Shown here: positions 1 to 6,734 of the stretch, piece by piece
Layout: each line of letters opens with the position of its first letter
Numbering within the stretch: position 1 is the first letter of the stretch
Assembly: GCA_034428595.1 (NCBI GenBank)
Contig: DAOUHO010000104.1
Location: 1 to 33,955 of the forward strand
Source of the DNA: JAJECS01 sp034428595
Lineage (GTDB): Bacteria > Chloroflexota > UBA11872
Direction: 5' to 3'
Length of the DNA: 33,955 nt
Notes under the pieces: generated by a model
Database searches by the model: none
The model's input: the letters and a program-made list of their open reading frames with translations, nothing else
Told to the model about the DNA's origin: nothing
Position numbers and translations under genes: made by a program

Positions 1-107
1 GGCCCAGTGCTCACCGGCACGACACCCCAGCAGTGCTGCGGACCACCCCGCCACGCCAGCCGGGGCTCGGTCTTGTGGAAGCGATCCCAGGGTCGCGGGG
101 GCACCAT
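1..107 (-). CDS. possible partial CDS running off the left edge
   Basis: An ATG at 107 opens a minus-strand reading frame that stays open for 35 codons to the window edge. It begins MVPPRPWDRFHKTEPRLAW and is not recognised. An in-frame TAG lies about 36 nt upstream, so the start is at this ATG or at an in-frame TTG near 125. The sequence GGTGAG sits 3 nt before the ATG and could act as a weak ribosome binding site. It lies downstream of frdD in the same direction, 221 bp away. The fragment is too short to name, and a chance open frame in GC-rich DNA cannot be excluded. Confidence 0.3.
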   Translation of the reverse strand, partial: MVPPRPWDRFHKTEPRLAWRGGPQHCWGVVPVSTG

Positions 108-328
108 GAGCTCACCGACCGGCAAGGCTGGACCAGTGTCCCGGATCGTCCCGAGCTACCGGCCGAGTCCCATTAGGGACGCCCCTACACGGACTGGGAC
201 GGCCTGGGGCCCGGATTCAATCCCCGTACCTGATTCGGGGATGTGATCGGAGCCTGTCTCTCTCGTGGGGCCTTCCGCCTCCCACGCTGCACGCAGCGCG
301 GGCCACGGGAATCGAGTGGGGGACGGCC
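108..328. other. intergenic region after frdD
   Basis: No convincing gene is visible between frdD and the possible left-edge gene. It holds two short inverted repeats: TAGGG/CCCTA at about 174-188, and ATCCCCG/CGGGGAT (arms 220-226 and 236-242, 9-nt loop). The second could be a hairpin downstream of the frd transcript, but no T-run follows it on either strand, so a classical intrinsic terminator is not supported. Confidence 0.4.
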
Positions 329-691
329 TTAGAAGAGCGCCAGGACGACGGCTGTTAGCGCGCTGAAAACCGCCGCCGCGCCGTAGCTCGCGACGATGAG
401 CACCGCGGGCGGAGCATGCACGTGAAGGTCGATCAGCGTGTGCCGGATGCGGTGCGCGGCGTGAACCGCCGCCAGCGCCATGATCAGGCCCAGCACCGCC
501 CGCACCGGAGCGTGCCGCAGCAGCGCGCCGATGCCGTCCTCTCCGTGGGCAAGGGCTCCGGACACCGCATCCCACCCGGCCGCCCCGCCGATGCCGGTGA
601 CAAAGATGATGGCCGGGATGAATATGGCGGCGGTGACCCCGCCCAGCCCGAAGAGCGACCACCAGATCGGCTCGTGCGACCGGCCTCTCAT
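329..691 (-). CDS. frdD: fumarate reductase membrane anchor subunit D
   Basis: This 120-residue protein has three hydrophobic segments, matching the size and topology of E. coli FrdD (119 aa). The N-terminal EPIWWSLFGLGG resembles the EPVFWGLFGAGG of E. coli FrdD. A His-rich segment after the second helix (HRIRHTLIDLHVH) lines up with the E. coli HRMHHAMHDLKIH. FrdC and FrdD together hold the FrdAB head on the membrane and form the quinone sites; in the E. coli type they carry no haem. The ATG overlaps the frdC stop as ATGA, so translation is probably coupled. This is the last gene of a frdABCD operon. Confidence 0.85.
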   Translation of the reverse strand: MRGRSHEPIWWSLFGLGGVTAAIFIPAIIFVTGIGGAAGWDAVSGALAHGEDGIGALLRHAPVRAVLGLIMALAAVHAAHRIRHTLIDLHVHAPPAVLIVASYGAAAVFSALTAVVLALF

Positions 692-1083
692 CCCGCGCCG
701 ACCCACCAGACCCAGGCGATGATCAGCCCGGTCACGACGGCCCACCCGCCGAACTGCGGCGCCACAAGCAACAGCGCGGGGATGCGCCGCCCCATGACTC
801 GGATGGCAACGGTCTGCGGCAGCAGGTTGAACCAGGTGACCGTGTGCAACAGGGCGAAGACGATCGAAACGACGTGGAAGACGACCATGCCCGGGTTCCA
901 CAAGAAATCCAGATACGCCTGGTAGTCGGCCGCCGATTGGCCCGCCTTATGCAGCAGCACCAGCACCAGCACGACCTGCGCGGCGATGAATACCGACGAG
1001 ATCTCGCGCAGAAACACCAGGAGATACGAGGGCCGCTTGGCCCACCACGTCCATCCCAGCGAGCGTGACAACGGCTGCGTCAA
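688..1083 (-). CDS. frdC: fumarate reductase membrane anchor subunit C
   Basis: The start chosen is a TTG overlapping the frdB stop (TTGA). It gives exactly 131 residues, the length of E. coli FrdC. Near the N-terminus is WTWWAKRPSYLLVFLREI, which parallels STWWKKLPFYRFYMLREG in E. coli, including the Glu (E27 here, E29 in E. coli) known to matter for menaquinol chemistry. ALLHTVTWF (His80) parallels ALLHTKTWF (His82). Three membrane helices are apparent at about 28-45, 66-88 and 108-128. A haem-ligating His pattern of SdhC type is not evident, so this is a haem-less (type D) complex II anchor. No ATG start is available in this frame near the conserved N-terminus. Confidence 0.85.
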   Translation of the reverse strand: MTQPLSRSLGWTWWAKRPSYLLVFLREISSVFIAAQVVLVLVLLHKAGQSAADYQAYLDFLWNPGMVVFHVVSIVFALLHTVTWFNLLPQTVAIRVMGRRIPALLLVAPQFGGWAVVTGLIIAWVWWVGAG

Positions 1084-1838
1084 GACTTCACCGTCCACGG
1101 CATGAGCAGCCGCTTGTAGTAGTCGATGGCGCCGGTCATCTTGGCCTGCTGAATGGCGCCGGCCGGGTCCACGTGCTTGGGGCAGACGGCCGAGCACTCG
1201 CCGACGAACGAGCATTCCCAGATGCCCTCGTCCTTCAGGATCACGTCGCGGCGCTGCTCCACGCCCTCGTCGCGCGTGTCGAGGTTGTAGCGCTGGGCCA
1301 GCGCCAGCGCCGCTGGACCAATGAACTCGTCGCTGTGCGAGGAGACCGGGCAGGCGGCGTAGCAGAGCAGGCAGTTGATGCACATGCTGAACTGCTGATA
1401 GGCGGCGTGCTGGTCCGGCGTCTGCAGATACTCGGCGGTGAGGTCGTCCGTGGCGCCGTCCTCGCGGATGATCCACGGCTGAACGCTCTCCAGCTTCTCC
1501 ATGAAGCCTTCGAGGTTGGTCACGAGATCCCGCTCGACGCTGAAGTTGACCAGCGGCTCGACCCGAATCGGCCCGGGCATGTACTCCGAGAGGAAGGCGG
1601 CGCAGGTGAGCTTGGGATAGCCGTTGACCATTGCCCCGCACGAGCCGCAGACGCCCATGCGGCACGACCAGCGATAGGTCAGCGAGCCGTCCACGGTGTC
1701 CTTGATGTAGTTGAGCGCGTCCAGCACCACCCAGTCCTCGTGGTAGGGCACGTCATAGATCTGGTAGGTCGGCTCGTCCCAGTCCGGCTGGTAGCGAAAG
1801 ACCTCGAACCGGATCGTCGTCTCGATGGCCGTGCTCAT
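1080..1838 (-). CDS. frdB: fumarate reductase/succinate dehydrogenase iron-sulfur subunit
   Basis: This 252-residue electron-transfer subunit of complex II carries electrons between the FAD in FrdA and the quinone site. The [2Fe-2S] ligands are C59, C64, C67 and C79 (CRMGVCGSCG...LTC). The [4Fe-4S] and [3Fe-4S] ligands come from C153-C163 (CINCLLCYAACP) and C209-C219 (CSFVGECSAVCPKHVDP). The second motif is very close to the E. coli FrdB CSFVGYCSEVCPKHVDP. The ATG overlaps the frdA stop as ATGA, and the stop overlaps the frdC TTG. All expected cluster Cys residues are present. Confidence 0.93.
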   Translation of the reverse strand: MSTAIETTIRFEVFRYQPDWDEPTYQIYDVPYHEDWVVLDALNYIKDTVDGSLTYRWSCRMGVCGSCGAMVNGYPKLTCAAFLSEYMPGPIRVEPLVNFSVERDLVTNLEGFMEKLESVQPWIIREDGATDDLTAEYLQTPDQHAAYQQFSMCINCLLCYAACPVSSHSDEFIGPAALALAQRYNLDTRDEGVEQRRDVILKDEGIWECSFVGECSAVCPKHVDPAGAIQQAKMTGAIDYYKRLLMPWTVKS

Positions 1839-3634
1839 GATTCGGTCTTTGCCGCCTTTGCTTGATCCGAGGATCCGTACGTTCGCGATCCGGGAGGCCA
1901 CTTCGTGATGACCACGTCGCGGAAGGACACCTCGGGCGTGCCGTCGTCGCCGCGCATCGCGACCGAATGCTTCAGGAATTGATCGTCGTCCCGGTCCGGG
2001 TGGTCGGTGCGCTGGTGCGATCCGCGCGATTCGGTGCGGTCGCGAGCGCTTGCGGCCAGGGCCAGCGAAAGATCGAGCATGTAGTCGAGCTCGAGCGCGC
2101 TGATCAGATCGGTGTTGTAGACGTTGGTGCGGTCGTCGAGATCGACGCTGCCAAACCGCTCGCGCAGGTCGCTGAGGGTGGCGAAGGTCTGCTCGATGCC
2201 CTCCTGTGTGCGGTAGATACCGGCGCCCTCTTCCATGGTCGTGGTCATCTCGCGCCGCAGCTCCGCGACCCGCTCGCCGCCGGACGGCTGCTCCAGAATG
2301 CGTCGGATGCGAGCCCGTTCCTCGTCGACCTGTGGCTGCAAGCGGTCAATCGCTGCCGCGCCGGATACACTCGCGAAGCGCGCGGCGTTGCGTCCGGCGC
2401 GCGCGCCGAAGACCACCAGCTCGGTGAGCGAGTTCGAACCGAGCCGGTTGGCGCCGTTGATGCTCACGCAGGCGCACTCACCCGCGGCATACAGCCCGGG
2501 CAGGCTGGTGGCGGCTTCGATGTCGGTGTCGATGCCGCCCATCATGTAGTGCACCACCGGACGCACGGGAATCGACTCCGCGACGGGATCGATGCCGCCG
2601 TAGTTCCGCGCCAGCTCCCGCACGAAGGGGAGCTTGGTGTCGATGCGGTGTTCGCCGAGGTGCTGGATATCCAGGTGCACGTAGTCGCCGTACGGCCCTG
2701 AGTACGTGTTTCCCTTTTCCTGCTCCTTGATGAACGCCTGTGACAGCCGGTCGCGCGGGCCGAGCTCCATGGATCGCAGCTGCGGATGCCGCGGATCGTC
2801 CAGCGGCAGCGGCTCGCCCAGGTCGTAGTCGGCCAGATACCGCTCGCCCTTGTTGTTCCTGAGCACGCCGCCTTCGCCGCGCGAGGCCTCGGTGATGAGG
2901 ATGCCGGTGCCCGGCAGGCCGGTGGGGTGGTATTGCACGAACTCCATGTCCTTGAGCGCCACGCCGGCGCGGTAGGCCATGGCCAGGCCGTCGCCGGTCT
3001 TGATGGCGCCGTTGGTGGTGAAGGGAAAGATGCGCCCGGCGCCACCCGTGGCGATGATCACGGACTTGGCGTAGATGGGCCGCAGTTGGCCGGTGCGCAA
3101 CTCAATGGCCGTGCAGCCCTGACATCGACCGTCGTCCACCAGCAGCTTGGTGGCGAACCACTCGTCGTAGCGCGTGATGGACGGGAACTGCAAGCAGGTC
3201 TGGAACAAGCTGTGCAGGACGTGGAATCCGGTCTTGTCGGTGGCGAACCAGGTGCGCTGGATCTTCATGCCGCCGAACGGTCGCACCGCCACGTGGCCCG
3301 TCGCTTCGCGGGACCAGGGACAGCCCCAATGCTCCAGCTGAATCAGCTCGCGAGGCGCTTCCTCGACGAACATCTCGACCGCGTCCTGGTCGGCCAGCCA
3401 GTCCGAGCCGCTGATGGTGTCGTAGATGTGGTCCTCGGCGCTGTCGTTGTCCTTGATCACCGCCGCCATGCCGCCCTCGGCGGCGACGGTGTGGCTGCGC
3501 ATGGGATAGACCTTGGACACGATGCCGATGCTGAGGTCGGGGTGCTCTTGGGCTACGGCGATAGCGGCGCGCAGGCCGGCGCCACCGCCGCCAATCACGA
3601 GCACGTCGTGCTGCAGTTGGTCCACGGCGCTCAT
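1835..3634 (-). CDS. frdA: fumarate reductase-type flavoprotein subunit
   Basis: This 599-residue catalytic subunit interconverts succinate and fumarate. The Rossmann GGGGAG motif is at about 15-20, and the covalent FAD site is RSHTVAAEGG with His48. Substrate-site segments include HPTGLPGTGIL, TEASRGEGG and IPVRPVVHYMMGG. The residue after AA in the FAD motif is Glu (E53), as in E. coli FrdA; SdhA proteins have Gln there. Overall similarity is to the E. coli FrdA type (for example GGMKIQRTWFA and DKTGFH). The ATG at 3634 is chosen because the 35 codons upstream in the same frame come from a dispersed repeat (SRLRGND peptide). It is the first gene of frdABCD. It may run in the succinate oxidation direction in vivo. 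Confidence 0.93.
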   Translation of the reverse strand: MSAVDQLQHDVLVIGGGGAGLRAAIAVAQEHPDLSIGIVSKVYPMRSHTVAAEGGMAAVIKDNDSAEDHIYDTISGSDWLADQDAVEMFVEEAPRELIQLEHWGCPWSREATGHVAVRPFGGMKIQRTWFATDKTGFHVLHSLFQTCLQFPSITRYDEWFATKLLVDDGRCQGCTAIELRTGQLRPIYAKSVIIATGGAGRIFPFTTNGAIKTGDGLAMAYRAGVALKDMEFVQYHPTGLPGTGILITEASRGEGGVLRNNKGERYLADYDLGEPLPLDDPRHPQLRSMELGPRDRLSQAFIKEQEKGNTYSGPYGDYVHLDIQHLGEHRIDTKLPFVRELARNYGGIDPVAESIPVRPVVHYMMGGIDTDIEAATSLPGLYAAGECACVSINGANRLGSNSLTELVVFGARAGRNAARFASVSGAAAIDRLQPQVDEERARIRRILEQPSGGERVAELRREMTTTMEEGAGIYRTQEGIEQTFATLSDLRERFGSVDLDDRTNVYNTDLISALELDYMLDLSLALAASARDRTESRGSHQRTDHPDRDDDQFLKHSVAMRGDDGTPEVSFRDVVITKWPPGSRTYGSSDQAKAAKTES

Positions 3635-3808
3635 GGTAGGTAGCTGGTGAGCGCCCCGCAAAGCCAGGGCGCGGGCAGTCCTCGTTGCGTCATTCCCGCG
3701 CAGGCGCGAATCCATGCCCGGGTTGCCTGCGTGCCCCACGCGCGCACTGCGTGACCGCCCGCGAATGCCGATCCGCCATGCCGCATTCCAATCGCGGGAC
3801 CTTCCGCG
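3635..3808. other. intergenic region upstream of frdA
   Basis: These 174 bp separate the end of the ccm cluster from frdA and hold one copy of the dispersed hairpin repeat (about 3691-3713). An frd promoter should lie here on the minus strand if frd is transcribed independently, but I see no clear -35/-10 pair. Confidence 0.4.
3691..3713. repeat. dispersed hairpin repeat, copy 1 (TTCCCGC family)
   Basis: CATTCCCGCG, then a short CAGG loop, then CGCGAATCC. This is a degenerate copy of the ATTCCCGC...GCGGGAAT hairpin also found at 8773, 23439 and 31725. Its minus-strand translation creates a spurious SRLRGND peptide extension ahead of frdA. Confidence 0.65.
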
Positions 3809-5017
3809 CTAAAGCGTCGGACCGTGCGCCGCGCGGTCGCGGCGCAGCTCGGCGGCGATTTCGGGGCGACGCTCGATCAGGTCGACGAGTTCGTCGCGCA
3901 TTGCCGTGAGATCGGCGTCGGCCGGCTGATTCGAGCGTCGCAGGTTCGCCAGGAGCTGCCTCGCTCGGGCGAGGTCGTCCGGCGCGGGGCGCGCGCGCCA
4001 GACCCGGCGCTGCGCCGCGATGATGAGGGTCAGGATCACCCCGCCTCCGGCTGCAATGAGCGCCCAGCGGTCGGCGGTGGTGGTGCGAATGGCGCGCACA
4101 ACGCCGGGCAGCGTGGTATCGGCAACCTCGATGGCGAAGGTGGTCCGGGCCGCGACGTCACGGGCCTCCCATCGGTCCACTGCGATCCCGGCAAATGACG
4201 TGGCTTCGTGCGGCGTGAGTCCCCGTGGAGTCGTCACCAACACGTCCTGCTCGCTCAGCAGCCGCACGACGCCCGCGGGCAGCCCGATGAGCCAGTCGAA
4301 CGTAGCCGCGCCGTCGATGAGACGCAGCCGATAGGAATAGGCGATGGTGGTGACGCCGGGTCGCAGCGGAGCCAGCACGGCGAATCCCGGTCCCCCAATG
4401 ACCAGCTCGTTCGAGGTGAATCCGCTGACGGGCTGGAGGCCGAATGCGCCCTCGGGCACGGCGAACCGCAACGGCGGCGGGGCAGCGGTCGAGGCGGCGG
4501 GCCGGAACGTTCGGTCGCCGGGAACGAGGACGTCGACTACGTCGAGGATGGCGATGGCGTCGGCGGTCTGATGCCGCATGAGCCGCGACACGGATTGCAG
4601 GGAGATGCCCGGATTCTGGCCGGTGGACTCATGGATCGTGAGCGTGGTCTCGGTTTCCGTTTGGCCCACGAAGCGAATCCCGTCCGTGGCGTACGACACG
4701 CTCTGGTGATCCACGTGGGCGAAGTAGGACGCATCCGCCGTCGACGGGAGGTTCGTGAAGATAAAGGTTCCGTCCTGATTGACGGCGGTTGTGCGGGTAG
4801 GGAGCGCGTCAGGGCCTCGACGCCCGACAAGCGCCACCACCAGATCGCCTGGCACGGCGGCGCCGGAGGTGCCGTTGACCACTGTGCCGCGAATCACTCC
4901 CGTGTCCTGGGCGCCGACCGCCGGCTGCCAGGCTGCGGTCAGGATGACGGCTAGCGCGAGCGCCGCGAGCAATCGCGGCAGCTTTCGGGATCGCAGCGGG
5001 AGGTGGACTAGCCCCAT
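3809..5017 (-). CDS. membrane-anchored carboxypeptidase-regulatory-like domain protein in the ccm cluster
   Basis: This 402-residue protein has no known specific function. It has an N-terminal signal peptide (hydrophobic 15-30, likely cleavage near VGA-Q37). A beta-sandwich of the carboxypeptidase regulatory-like type follows at about 40-130 (GVIRGTVVNGTSGAAVPGDL, then NQDGTFIFTNLP). A second beta-rich periplasmic region spans about 140-315. One membrane helix lies at 318-335, and a charged, helical cytoplasmic tail at 340-402 includes RARQLLANL. The ATG overlaps the end of the upstream CcmI-propeller gene by 10 nt, so the two are probably translated together. The topology suggests a periplasmic binding or scaffolding role in cytochrome c maturation. 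That role is inferred from position only. Confidence 0.75.
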   Translation of the reverse strand: MGLVHLPLRSRKLPRLLAALALAVILTAAWQPAVGAQDTGVIRGTVVNGTSGAAVPGDLVVALVGRRGPDALPTRTTAVNQDGTFIFTNLPSTADASYFAHVDHQSVSYATDGIRFVGQTETETTLTIHESTGQNPGISLQSVSRLMRHQTADAIAILDVVDVLVPGDRTFRPAASTAAPPPLRFAVPEGAFGLQPVSGFTSNELVIGGPGFAVLAPLRPGVTTIAYSYRLRLIDGAATFDWLIGLPAGVVRLLSEQDVLVTTPRGLTPHEATSFAGIAVDRWEARDVAARTTFAIEVADTTLPGVVRAIRTTTADRWALIAAGGGVILTLIIAAQRRVWRARPAPDDLARARQLLANLRRSNQPADADLTAMRDELVDLIERRPEIAAELRRDRAAHGPTL

Positions 5018-6261
5018 GACGCGCCCAGGTCACGGCTGCGAAACACGGTGCCGTCGCGGGCGATGGCGTAAAGCTCGCGCGGCGCCGCGGCGCTGCCGGT
5101 GACGACGACGATGTCGGCGGCGAGCGTCAGGCGGTTCCAAGACTGCATGCCGTCAACGGACTTGAATACCCCGGCGTCGGTGGCGACGTAGACGGCGCCC
5201 TGGAATTCCTGGCCCGTGGGAGACACGTACTGGTCGCCGCTGTTTGGCTCGTAGTGCAGCGAGCGCACGTTGATCGTCGGCAGCGCCCCGTTGACGAAGC
5301 CGTTGGCGCTGCGCCACCTCCCGTCAAAGCCCGCGGCCAGCACGCCTTCGGTGGACGTGCTCACCACGATTTGCAGCTCGGGCTGCTCGACGATGGCGAT
5401 GCCCGTCACGTTCGGCGGCGCGACGACCGGCAACGGCCGCCAGGTCGCGCCGTCGTCATCCGACGCATGAAGCGCTCCGGCGGCGTCGATCGCTATCAGG
5501 AGATCGGAGCGGCCGGCGGACGCGAGTTGCGCCAGGTCAAGCGATGATGTCCCCGGGGTCCAGTTGTCTGCCGTGCTGTCGCCGTGAAACGGCCCGTCGA
5601 CGGTGATGGTGACGAAACCGGTGCGTGTCGCCGCCACCGAGCCAGTCGCGCGCGGAAAGTCGGCGGGCTGCCATGACGCGCCGCCGTCGTTGCTGACCTG
5701 CAGCCCCGTCGGGTGCGCGGCCACTAGCGTTTCCGGGTCTGTGGGCGAAACCGCCACCGCGCTGACCGCCGGAACGCCAACGTTGCCCACGGCGGTTTGC
5801 TCGCCGATGCCCTCGCGCGCGCCCAAGGTCACGACGAGCACCACCGCAACGAGCCCCACCACCAGCGTTGCCCCCGTGAGCAGCCAGACCAGCGGGCGCC
5901 GTGCCGACGCCGGCGGCAGCCTGGGCGTGGCGCGCTCGGGTATCCGCGGCCGATCGGCCAGCAAATGCTCGACTTGCGCCTCGGCGCGGGCGCGCCGCCG
6001 TTCGTGCGCCCCGAGCTCCAGGGCAGCCTGACGGCGCGTCTCGGCCGTTAGTTCGGCGTGCTCGGCGTCGCTGATCGCGCCGCGCAGGCGCTCGAGATCA
6101 AGATCGGTCATCAGGTCCAGGGACCGCCGCACCTCGTCGCTGAACGGCTGGCGGCGAGGACGGACGTGTCGGGACGCTTCGCGCAGCAGCGGCGTCGATA
6201 CCCAGACCAGCCCGCCAACGGCGACAAACGCCAGGCCAACCAGCAGGACGACCGCCGTCAC
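5008..6261 (-). CDS. CcmI-like membrane protein fused to an Asp-box beta-propeller
   Basis: This 417-residue protein is read from a GTG overlapping the ccmH stop (GTGA). Helix 1 is at about 3-22. A cytoplasmic helical stretch at 40-105 resembles the CcmI loop (LDLERLRGAISDAEHAELTA). Helix 2 is at 124-147. The rest is periplasmic and contains four Asp-box motifs of the SxDxGxxW type: SNDGGASW (190-197), SDDDGATW (267-274), SVDGMQSW (368-375) and SRDLGASW (409-416). These are typical of BNR/Ycf48-like beta-propellers. In known CcmI proteins the same two-helix anchor carries a periplasmic TPR domain that holds apocytochrome c. The propeller may take that role here (inference). The protein ends right after the last Asp box. 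Confidence 0.8.
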   Translation of the reverse strand: MTAVVLLVGLAFVAVGGLVWVSTPLLREASRHVRPRRQPFSDEVRRSLDLMTDLDLERLRGAISDAEHAELTAETRRQAALELGAHERRRARAEAQVEHLLADRPRIPERATPRLPPASARRPLVWLLTGATLVVGLVAVVLVVTLGAREGIGEQTAVGNVGVPAVSAVAVSPTDPETLVAAHPTGLQVSNDGGASWQPADFPRATGSVAATRTGFVTITVDGPFHGDSTADNWTPGTSSLDLAQLASAGRSDLLIAIDAAGALHASDDDGATWRPLPVVAPPNVTGIAIVEQPELQIVVSTSTEGVLAAGFDGRWRSANGFVNGALPTINVRSLHYEPNSGDQYVSPTGQEFQGAVYVATDAGVFKSVDGMQSWNRLTLAADIVVVTGSAAAPRELYAIARDGTVFRSRDLGASWG

Positions 6262-6734
6262 GTGCGCTCCCCGTGAGGCGGATGCCGCAGGCGGTCGATT
6301 CGGTCTTCGAGCTCCCGCAGGCTCTCGTCGGCCTTGGGGACCGGTTGGGGGCGGCGTCGCAGCAGTACCACTCCCACGGCCAGGACGCCCGCGGCGGCGG
6401 CGATGATCGGCCCGAGCCAGACACCCAGCGCCAGGCCTTGCTTCGGCGGGTCGCGCAAGATTCCGACGCCATAACGCGCCTCGAAAAAGTCGAAGATTTC
6501 ATCGTCCGACGCGCCGTCGCCAATCTTTTCGTTGATGAGCGCGCGCATCTGCTGGGCCAACGGGGCGTTGGACTCCTTCACCGATTGGCCCTGACAGACC
6601 GGGCAGTCCAACTGGTCGGCGATGCGCGATTGGCGGTCATACAGGGCGTCGGCGTCGTTCTCGTCGGCTTGCACGACCGCGACGCCGAGGCTCGCGATGA
6701 CCAGCGTCAGCACCAAGGCGGCGCGCAGGTTCAC
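6258..6734 (-). CDS. ccmH: cytochrome c-type biogenesis protein CcmH
   Basis: This 158-residue thiol-reductase subunit of the Ccm (System I) haem lyase keeps the CXXCH Cys pair of apocytochromes reduced. It has a signal sequence or N-terminal helix at 3-20. The redox motif LDCPVCQGQS (Cys44, Cys47) is followed by the family-typical segment ALINEKIGDGASDDEI and the FFEARYG motif. A C-terminal membrane helix lies at about 103-125, with a short charged tail. The GTG start overlaps the ccmF stop (GTGA) and gives a proper signal sequence; upstream in-frame ATGs would add an out-of-character extension. Its stop overlaps the next gene's start. Confidence 0.92.
   Translation of the reverse strand: MNLRAALVLTLVIASLGVAVVQADENDADALYDRQSRIADQLDCPVCQGQSVKESNAPLAQQMRALINEKIGDGASDDEIFDFFEARYGVGILRDPPKQGLALGVWLGPIIAAAAGVLAVGVVLLRRRPQPVPKADESLRELEDRIDRLRHPPHGERT

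Noticed and set aside
220..242. Intrinsic terminator after frdD
   Set aside because: The 7-bp stem lacks a T-run on either strand and lies nearly 90 bp beyond the stop codon, so it is recorded only as an inverted repeat.
3635..3739. An N-terminal extension of FrdA by 35 residues
   Set aside because: The extra codons come from the dispersed hairpin repeat and precede the normal FrdA N-terminus; the ATG at 3634 gives the family's usual start.
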